From: Hyphomicrobiales bacterium
GTDB taxonomy: Bacteria; Pseudomonadota; Alphaproteobacteria; Rhizobiales; Kaistiaceae
Direction: 5' to 3'
DNA: 20,378 nucleotides
Assembly (NCBI GenBank): GCA_017305815.1
Contig: JAFKJZ010000173.1
Location: 1-20,378 of the forward strand
Under the pieces are notes generated by a model, which was given only the letters and a program-made list of their open reading frames with translations, had not been told where the DNA came from and did no database searches. The position numbers and the translations under genes are program-made. Below, in pieces: positions 14,961 to 20,378 of this stretch (position 1 is its first letter; every line of letters starts with the position of its first letter).

Positions 14961-15256
14961 TCGCTCCTTCCGTCGACTTGATATCGTTACCAACGAGGCG
15001 CATCATGAGCGGGAGATCTGCTCATGGAGCGCCTCGTGAGTTTCTATGTCCGCCATGTGATCCGGCACCTGCCGAACCGAACGAACCAGCCAGGCTCTGT
15101 CTGGCGCGCCGTAGCCTGCGGCCCGGCGATGTGGCTTCGCTTCGATGGTCACGGACCTCCCGCCCCGCGAAGGCCCTTTACCCCACCCCTGCCACTCCGC
15201 CATTGACCGGCACCTAAGCAAGACCGCATCGAACGGCCCTATCGGGGAGATTGAGC
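14961..15256. other. Spacer between fumC and the DUF4169 gene
   Basis: A 296-base interval. Besides the hairpin at 14993-15037 it has a shorter inverted repeat GCCAG/CTGGC around 15089-15105. Small open frames occur on both strands (for example 15003-15221 minus and 15024-15206 plus), but they lack ribosome sites and resemble no family I know. A promoter for the DUF4169/ribbon-helix-helix pair probably lies here; none is clear. Confidence 0.5.
14993..15037. repeat. Strong hairpin downstream of fumC
   Basis: ACGAGGCGC (14993-15001) pairs perfectly with GCGCCTCGT (15029-15037) and CATGAGC (15004-15010) with GCTCATG (15020-15026), leaving only a two-by-two internal loop and a nine-base apical loop: 16 paired bases in a 45-base element. 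It starts 33 bases after the fumC stop. There is no T tract, so it may be a terminator of the Rho-independent type without T run, an mRNA 3'-end stabiliser, or part of a small RNA. Confidence 0.65.
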
Positions 15257-15457
15257 ATGACGGCTGACATCATCAACCTGAACCGTTTCCGCAAGGAAAA
15301 GGCCCGCGCCGAAAAGGCCGCTGTCGCCGAGGAAAACCGGGTCCGCTTCGGCCGCACCCGCGCCCAGAAGGCGCTCGACCGCATCTCGGCCGAGAAGGCG
15401 CGCCACCACGTCGACAGCCATCGCCGCGACGACGAGGAAGATCCTACCCCGGCATGA
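15257..15457 (+). CDS. DUF4169 family small basic protein
   Basis: A 66-residue, highly charged protein beginning MTADIINLNRFRKEKARAEK and continuing with ENRVRFGRTRAQKALD, the pattern of the DUF4169 family of small alphaproteobacterial proteins of unknown function. It is predicted to be almost wholly helical, with Lys/Arg/Glu/Ala repeats and no membrane segment. ATG at 15257 has GGGGAG seven bases upstream; a TTG two codons earlier is unlikely. Its TGA overlaps the ATG of the ribbon-helix-helix gene (ATGA), so the two are made together. The pairing and position after fumC recur in related genomes to my knowledge. Confidence 0.82.
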   Translation: MTADIINLNRFRKEKARAEKAAVAEENRVRFGRTRAQKALDRISAEKARHHVDSHRRDDEEDPTPA

Positions 15458-15705
15458 AGAAACGCTCGGTCTCCATTGCCGGCCACCAGACCTCGATCTC
15501 GATCGAGGAACCGTTCTGGCAGGCCCTGCGCGGGATCGCCGCCGAGCGCGGCCAGAGCCTTGCCGGACTGATCGCCGCCATCGACGGCGAGCGTGCGGCC
15601 CAGACCAATCTCTCCTCCGCCATCCGCCTCGCCGTGCTCGCCTGGTATCAGGCGCGCGTGGAAGCGCAGGCGCCGAAAGAGACCGTCCCGCTCAATTCGG
15701 AATAG
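15454..15705 (+). CDS. Ribbon-helix-helix domain protein (RHH_4-like)
   Basis: An 83-residue protein with a strand (KRSVSIAGHQTSISI, about 4-17) followed by two helices (EPFWQALRGIAAERG and SLAGLIAAIDGE) and a third helix (SSAIRLAVLAWYQARV). This is the arrangement of the RHH_4 family of ribbon-helix-helix proteins, related to small DNA-binding regulators; direct DNA binding has not been shown here. It is translationally coupled to the DUF4169 gene by an ATGA overlap, which suggests the two products act together. Its 3' end overlaps the 3' end of the convergent AsmA gene by 14 bases. It does not look like an antitoxin: the upstream partner does not resemble a toxin family I know. Confidence 0.8.
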   Translation: MKKRSVSIAGHQTSISIEEPFWQALRGIAAERGQSLAGLIAAIDGERAAQTNLSSAIRLAVLAWYQARVEAQAPKETVPLNSE

Positions 15706-18700
15706 ACTCCGGCGGCGTCAGCCGCATCGGCGCGCCGGGATCGAGCGGCGGCTGCGGCAAAGGCGGCAGGGCCCGGGTCTGTGGCGTCGGCGGCACCTCG
15801 CGCAACAGGGTTTCGATCCCGTCAGTGAAATCGAGCTTCTGCCTTTCGGCCTCCGCCGCGCGGCGCGCCCGCTCCTGGCGCTGCGCCTCCGCCTTGCGAG
15901 CGGCATCGGCAGCTTTCCTGGCCGCAGCGGCTTCGGCGGCCGCCTTCTCCGCTGCCAGCTTCGCCGCCGCTTCGGCGGCCTGCCGCGCCTCCTCGGCCTT
16001 GCGCGCGGCATCGCCGCGGCGCTGATCGTCCTCGCGCGCCAGGCGCACGAGCCGGTTCAGCTTCTCCTTCTCGAGGATCTCCGCCTGGAGCTTCTCGATC
16101 CGCTCCACCTCGCGCTCGAAGGCTCGCACCGACAGGAAGCCGGCGAGCGGCGCGACGTCGATCCGCCGCGTCGGCGCATCGAGCGGCCCGGAAAACACGA
16201 GCCCGACCTGCGGGATGGCGCCGCTGACGCGGTCCTCGCCCGGATCGATGGTCAGCGTCCACTGGCTGTCGATCGTATCGGCGTTCAGGTCGATGGTGGC
16301 GCCGCCGGCCATCGTCGCGCTCTTGCTGACGACGTTCAGGTTTGGCGCACGCAGCGTCCCTGCGGCGATCGAGAACGCGCCCTCGACGCGGTCGAATGCC
16401 AGCGTGCCGGCGTCGAGATAACCTGCGAACAGCTTGCGCAACTCCGCCTCGCTGATCTCGCGGCCGGCATTCGCGGCGCGGATGACCGCGCCGAACGCCT
16501 CCGGATTGACGAAGCGGGCCGAGCCTTCGCCGATGGTGAAGGAGCCCCCGCCCGTGAGCGCCGAGACAACACCCGCGGCCGAGCGGCCGGAGCCCTCGAA
16601 CTGGCCGGAGAAGTCGAAGCTGCCATCGGCGACCGAGCGCCCGTCGCGCTGCCAGACGACGTCCGTCAGCGCCGCGCCCTTGACCGAGACCTGTCCCGAG
16701 ACGGTGGCGTCGCCCTGCGGATTGGCGATCGAGAGCGAGCCGGTCGCCTTGCCACCGGCGAAATCGCCATTGGTCAGGCGGATTTCGGTGCGATCGCCGG
16801 AGAAGCTGGTCTCGACCGCCGCATTGGTGACGGCGAGGCCGTCGCCGATGGCGAGCCGGTCGGCGGAGAGGCGGAAGGCTACGTCGAAGCCATCGATCGC
16901 CGGGCGGCCGAACGTGGTCTTCGACCAGACGCTCTCGGTGTTGGCGAGCAGGTCCGGCGGCAGGCCGAGGCCCAACGCCAGCGCGAAGGTCAGGTCGGCC
17001 TCGTCGATGGCGACGTCGCCCTTCAGCCTCCAGCGGCCGGCGTCACGGCCGAAATCGATCATGCCGCCGGCATAGGCGTCGCCGAGCCTGGCATCGCGGA
17101 ACGACAGCGTGGCGCTGCCGTCGCGGATATCGAGCGAGCTCGCCGCCTCGAGCGGCAGCTTCTCGCCCTGTCCCGGCAGGGCCAGCCCGACCAAGGTCAG
17201 CGCCGGGGTTGCATCGGCACCGCGCGCCGTGATCGTGCCCTGGTAGCTCGGCACGCCGGCCTCGTCGATGCCGAGGCTGCCTTCGGTCGAATAGGAGAGA
17301 CCCGCGAATTCGCCATTGATCGTGCCGTTCACGCCCTCGGCCAGCGAGCCGCCGCCACCGGTGGTCTCGACCGCGATCCGGGCGCGACCGGGCTTTTCGA
17401 GCGGCGTCGCCTCATAGCCGAGCTGGCGCAGCAGATGGCCGGCGTCGTTACTGTCGACAGCGGCCGAAACCTTCAGCTCGCCCTCGCGCCAGGCGGCCGG
17501 CGTGCCCTTAAACCCGACCGCCATGTCAATGGCGGTGCCGCCGGACGTGCCGTTCACGGTCAGGTTCGCATGGGTGACGCCGTCCTGCGCCCGTGCATTG
17601 ACGACCGTGTCGAGAATGGCGGGGCCGAGCAGCGGCGCCGCCGTCTTGAACCAGCCGGCGATGGCCGAGCCGGGCAGCAGCCGCTCGACCAGCGCAGCGG
17701 ATCCCGTGAGGTCGGAGGCGTCGACGGAGACCGAGAGCTGGCCGTTCGGCGCGCCGGTCAGGTCCGCGACACGGCCGCTCGCCGAGATCGCCGCGCCCGC
17801 GACATTACCGATCGACAGCTTCTTCGCCACCAGCACGCCGTTCGACAGGCTGCCATCGGCGACGACCTTTTCCAGCGTGATATCGTCGATGTCGAGCGCG
17901 TCCGTCGCGACCTTGATCTGGAAGTCGTCGGCGAGCGCGCCGGTGTTGCTCAGGCTCCGGCCCGCGAAGAGCTCGGTGAGCGCAACCAACTGGTTGTAGT
18001 CGAGCCGGTCGGCGGTCAGGTCCACCGAGAGGTTACGGCGGCCGCCGGATGCCGCCTGCTGCCAGCGCAGGCCGCCGTTCAGGTCGGAATCCTGCATCTG
18101 CGCCGTCATGCCGGATATCGCGACTGAGCCGGGCGCGAGATGCAGCTGGCCATTCATCTCGAAGGCGCGCAACTGCGGCATCGCCGCGATCTTGCCGCCA
18201 CGCCACCAGGCGGCAAACGTCGTCGGCTGGTCGGAAACGATCCGCACGGCGCCGTCGAAGGTCGCCTTGGGCACGGTAGTGACGACGCCATCGGCCGCAA
18301 GCCGGGTGCGCCCCGGCAGATCGGCGCCCAGTTCCTCGATCTTCCAGCCATTGTCGGCCGTGACAGCGTCGAAACGCAGGTTCTGAATCACCGAACCACC
18401 GATGACGATGCCGGGAATGTCGAAGCCGATGCGGCCGGGGATCGACGGCACGGGCAGCTCCGCCAAGCCCTTCACGACGGCCGACGAGGCGATCTCGACG
18501 CTCGCCGGCTCGTTCGGCCCCTTGCCGATCGAACGATCGAGGTCGAGCTGGCGCGCCTTCAGCACCGCATCGAAGCGCATCGCCTTGCCGAGGTCGATCG
18601 AGGCGGCGCCGGTCAGGCTGTAGGGCCGGTCCTCCGGCCCCTGCGACAGGGTGAAGTCGGGAAAACGCAGCTGCTCGGGACGCAGATCGAACGTGCCGGA

Positions 18701-19486
18701 AGCGCGCCAGCCCGGCGGCGGCTTCCGGCCCGCCTTGCCGTCGTCGTCCTGGACATGGGTCAGGCCGAAATTGCCGGACCAGCCGAGCCCCTTGTCGTCG
18801 AATCCGAGTGGCCCCTCGGCCGAAAGCGCAATCGGCACGGTCGCCGGATTGGCCTCGAGCTTGACGCGGATGGTGTTGTTCGGGTCGCGGCGGCCCGTCG
18901 CGACGCGGAACGTCGTCGGCACGCCGTCGGCGACCAGCCCCCCCTCGATCTTCCAGGGCCCGAGCAGCGAGCGCGCATCGACGGCCGCATTGATGTTGGA
19001 AAGCGAGACGGCCCTTCCCGTGCGGGCGTCGCGATAATCGATCACGCCGTCGGAGATATCGACCTTTTCCAGCGTCACGGCGTCGGGATCGAGCGACTTC
19101 GACGCTTCCGAGCGGCGCAGCCAGTCGGGCAGGCCGTCGGCGCCGACGGTGACCTGCAGATGCGGCCGGGTGATCGCCATGTCGACCACCTTGAACGTAC
19201 CCGAGATGAGCGGGATCAGCTCGATCCGGACCGCGAAGCGGTCCACCGTCATCATCGGCTTGTCCGGCGTTCCGCCGACGCGGACATCGGTGAATACCAG
19301 CGAGGGCATGGGCAGCAGCGAGGCGTCGGCGGTCCCCGCGACGGTGACCGGCTGGCCGAGGATCTTCTCTGCCTCGCGCTCGAAGGTCGTGCGGAAGGCG
19401 TTCCAGTCCACGAACCAGGGGATCACCAGCGCCGAGACCAGCACGGCGATGATGATGCCCCCGATGATCAGATACAGCCTGTTCAG
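15692..19486 (-). CDS. AsmA family membrane-anchored envelope protein
   Basis: A large protein (1264 residues from the proposed start) with one N-terminal membrane helix (about 3-25) and a long beta-rich periplasmic region, placed in the AsmA family, whose members are linked to outer-membrane assembly and lipid transport between membranes. The start of the periplasmic part, VDWNAFRTTFEREAEKILGQ followed by VTVAGTADASLLPMPSLVF, is the family's typical opening. The C-terminal AsmA-like part ends near IDVAPLAGFLSVR; then comes a ~100-residue Ala/Glu/Lys/Arg-rich coiled-coil stretch (about 1119-1218) and a Pro-rich tail. No ATG, GTG or TTG precedes the membrane helix; CTG at 19486 with GGAGG five bases upstream is the best start. 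The GTG at 19444 would cut the helix. It lies 37 bases after the FAD oxidase gene and may be co-transcribed with it. Confidence 0.9.
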   Translation of the reverse strand: MNRLYLIIGGIIIAVLVSALVIPWFVDWNAFRTTFEREAEKILGQPVTVAGTADASLLPMPSLVFTDVRVGGTPDKPMMTVDRFAVRIELIPLISGTFKVVDMAITRPHLQVTVGADGLPDWLRRSEASKSLDPDAVTLEKVDISDGVIDYRDARTGRAVSLSNINAAVDARSLLGPWKIEGGLVADGVPTTFRVATGRRDPNNTIRVKLEANPATVPIALSAEGPLGFDDKGLGWSGNFGLTHVQDDDGKAGRKPPPGWRASGTFDLRPEQLRFPDFTLSQGPEDRPYSLTGAASIDLGKAMRFDAVLKARQLDLDRSIGKGPNEPASVEIASSAVVKGLAELPVPSIPGRIGFDIPGIVIGGSVIQNLRFDAVTADNGWKIEELGADLPGRTRLAADGVVTTVPKATFDGAVRIVSDQPTTFAAWWRGGKIAAMPQLRAFEMNGQLHLAPGSVAISGMTAQMQDSDLNGGLRWQQAASGGRRNLSVDLTADRLDYNQLVALTELFAGRSLSNTGALADDFQIKVATDALDIDDITLEKVVADGSLSNGVLVAKKLSIGNVAGAAISASGRVADLTGAPNGQLSVSVDASDLTGSAALVERLLPGSAIAGWFKTAAPLLGPAILDTVVNARAQDGVTHANLTVNGTSGGTAIDMAVGFKGTPAAWREGELKVSAAVDSNDAGHLLRQLGYEATPLEKPGRARIAVETTGGGGSLAEGVNGTINGEFAGLSYSTEGSLGIDEAGVPSYQGTITARGADATPALTLVGLALPGQGEKLPLEAASSLDIRDGSATLSFRDARLGDAYAGGMIDFGRDAGRWRLKGDVAIDEADLTFALALGLGLPPDLLANTESVWSKTTFGRPAIDGFDVAFRLSADRLAIGDGLAVTNAAVETSFSGDRTEIRLTNGDFAGGKATGSLSIANPQGDATVSGQVSVKGAALTDVVWQRDGRSVADGSFDFSGQFEGSGRSAAGVVSALTGGGSFTIGEGSARFVNPEAFGAVIRAANAGREISEAELRKLFAGYLDAGTLAFDRVEGAFSIAAGTLRAPNLNVVSKSATMAGGATIDLNADTIDSQWTLTIDPGEDRVSGAIPQVGLVFSGPLDAPTRRIDVAPLAGFLSVRAFEREVERIEKLQAEILEKEKLNRLVRLAREDDQRRGDAARKAEEARQAAEAAAKLAAEKAAAEAAAARKAADAARKAEAQRQERARRAAEAERQKLDFTDGIETLLREVPPTPQTRALPPLPQPPLDPGAPMRLTPPESIPN

Positions 19487-19500
19487 CTTCGCCTCCGCCT
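19484..19500 (-). promoter_or_regulatory. Ribosome binding site and probable CTG start of the AsmA gene
   Basis: On the minus strand GGAGG (19496-19492) is followed by CGAAG and then CTG (19486-19484), which opens the frame as (M)NRLYLIIGG, the usual start of related AsmA proteins from memory. No ATG, GTG or TTG occurs in frame for at least 25 codons upstream of this CTG. Confidence 0.6.
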
Positions 19501-19523
19501 TGCCGACCCGCGCGGGAGCGCGC

Positions 19524-20378
19524 TCACGCGTCGGGCAGGATCTTGCCCGGATTGAGGATTCCGAGCGGATCCAGCGCCCCCTTGATCACTCGCATGATGT
19601 CGAGACCGTGGCCATGCTCCTTGACGAGATATTTGCGCTTGCCCTGGCCGACGCCGTGTTCGCCGGTGCAGGTGCCGTCGAGCGCGATCGCCCGCTCGTT
19701 CATCCGGCTGATCACGGCTTCCGCCTTGGCAATCTCTTCCGGATTGGTGACGTCGATCAGAAGCTGGGTGTGGAAATTGCCGTCGCCGACATGGCCGACG
19801 ACCGGTCCGATCAGGCCGTTGGCCGCGATATCGGCGCTGGTCTCGGTGACGCATTCCGCCAGCCGCGAGATCGGCACGCAGACATCGGTCGAGACGCTCT
19901 GGATGGTGTCGCCGGGACGAAGCCCCTTCACGGCGAAATAGGAATCGTGGCGCGCCTGCCAGAGCTTGGTGCGATCCTCGGGACGCGTCGCCGAGGCGAA
20001 CTCGCCGCCATTAAGTTCCTGCGCGATCGCGGCGAACTGCTCCGCCTGCTCGGCGACCGAGGCCGGCGAGCCGTGGAATTCGAGGAAGAGATGCGGCGTC
20101 TCGGGCAGGCCGAGCTTCGCGAATTCGTTGGTGGCGCGGATCATCATGGCGTCGCCGAGCTCGATGCGGGCAATCGGGATGCCGCTCTGGATCGTCAGGA
20201 TCGCCGCGTTGCAGGCATCCTCGACGGTCGGGAAGGAGCAGACGCCGGCGGCGACCGATTCCGGCAGGCCGTGCAGGCGAACCGTCACCTCGGTGATGAT
20301 GCCGAGCGTGCCTTCCGAGCCGACGAGCAGCCGGGTCAGGTCATAGCCGGCCGAGCTCTTCTTGGCGCGGCTGCCGGT
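19524..20378 (-). CDS. FAD-linked oxidase, D-lactate dehydrogenase/glycolate oxidase (GlcD) type, 5' end missing
   Basis: The last 284 residues of a flavoprotein that oxidises a 2-hydroxy acid such as D-lactate or glycolate; the first codons lie beyond the right edge. The fragment opens with SAGYDLTRLLVGSEGTLGIITEV, the end of the FAD-binding PCMH domain. It continues through the FAD-oxidase C-terminal domain with VGHVGDGNFHTQLL (metal/substrate His residues) and EHGVGQGKRKYL, and closes with LDPLGILNPGKILPD, the standard C-terminus of the family. Full-length relatives have about 470 residues. The frame is open through 20378, so an internal ATG at 20288 is not the start. The nearest named match would be cytochrome-type D-lactate dehydrogenase, but GlcD or D-2-hydroxyglutarate dehydrogenase are close alternatives. 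Confidence 0.92.
   Translation of the reverse strand, partial: TGSRAKKSSAGYDLTRLLVGSEGTLGIITEVTVRLHGLPESVAAGVCSFPTVEDACNAAILTIQSGIPIARIELGDAMMIRATNEFAKLGLPETPHLFLEFHGSPASVAEQAEQFAAIAQELNGGEFASATRPEDRTKLWQARHDSYFAVKGLRPGDTIQSVSTDVCVPISRLAECVTETSADIAANGLIGPVVGHVGDGNFHTQLLIDVTNPEEIAKAEAVISRMNERAIALDGTCTGEHGVGQGKRKYLVKEHGHGLDIMRVIKGALDPLGILNPGKILPDA

Noticed and set aside
12912..14993. 693-codon open frame on the minus strand
   Set aside because: It lies opposite sspB and fumC, both clearly real; the composition (Arg, Asp, Gly, Val, Leu) is that of an antisense shadow.
15003..15221. 72-codon minus-strand frame and 60-79-codon plus-strand frames after fumC
   Set aside because: Mutually overlapping, no ribosome sites, no family resemblance, and they run through the hairpin.
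15257..15705. DUF4169/ribbon-helix-helix pair as a toxin-antitoxin module
   Set aside because: The ribbon-helix-helix gene is second, the first product is a charged helical peptide unlike known toxins, and the pair belongs to a stable core neighbourhood.
15593..18127. 844-codon open frame on the plus strand
   Set aside because: It is antisense to the AsmA gene and overlaps the ribbon-helix-helix gene out of frame; no recognisable motifs.
1..20378. CRISPR arrays, tRNA genes, insertion sequences, prophage or defence genes
   Set aside because: I read both strands for direct-repeat arrays, tRNA arms, transposase motifs and phage functions and found none; the tmRNA is the only RNA gene I can support.

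Overview
The window is GC-rich chromosomal DNA of an alphaproteobacterium, most likely of the order Hyphomicrobiales (Rhizobiales). The case rests on gene order (thyA, folA, hflK-hflC-DUF2065-degP; sspB, fumC, DUF4169, ribbon-helix-helix protein), an alphaproteobacterial form of SspB, and a circularly permuted two-piece tmRNA gene. Nearly everything is core housekeeping. I saw no prophage, insertion sequence, CRISPR array, defence island or biosynthetic cluster. I cannot name the genus from the sequence.

Layout. 1-2.5 kb: the tail of a probable zinc alcohol dehydrogenase, then miaA (minus) divergent from serB and an acetyltransferase (plus) with almost no space between the miaA and serB starts. 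2.5-2.6 kb: a pair of REP-like palindromes between convergent genes. 2.6-10.0 kb: a long minus-strand run read as thyA, a broken DUF4424 gene, an SSAT-like acetyltransferase, yqhA (UPF0114), folA, hflK, hflC, a DUF2065 membrane peptide and degP. ThyA and FolA form the thymidylate/folate pair; HflK and HflC are the FtsH modulators, and DegP is the periplasmic protease, so the second half of the run is an envelope protein quality-control operon with start/stop overlaps. 10.2-12.0 kb: an unrecognised six-helix membrane protein convergent with a Bcr/CflA drug-efflux transporter.

12.05-12.99 kb is the main non-coding interval. It holds the structured upstream region of the efflux gene (inverted repeat over a predicted promoter, two leader hairpins) and the permuted ssrA (tmRNA) gene with tag peptide ANDNYAPVAVAA. 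Directly downstream is sspB, whose product in this lineage delivers ssrA-tagged proteins to ClpXP: tag maker and tag receptor are adjacent. 13.6-15.7 kb: fumC, a 296-base spacer with a strong hairpin, and a small DUF4169/ribbon-helix-helix gene pair. 15.7-20.4 kb (minus): a large AsmA-family membrane-anchored protein that appears to start at CTG, preceded by the 3' part of an FAD-linked D-lactate/glycolate-type oxidase cut by the window edge.

The most notable points are the ssrA-sspB adjacency, the internal frame-disrupting deletion in the DUF4424 gene, the probable CTG start of the AsmA gene, and the layered inverted repeats in front of the efflux gene. No wholly new system is evident.
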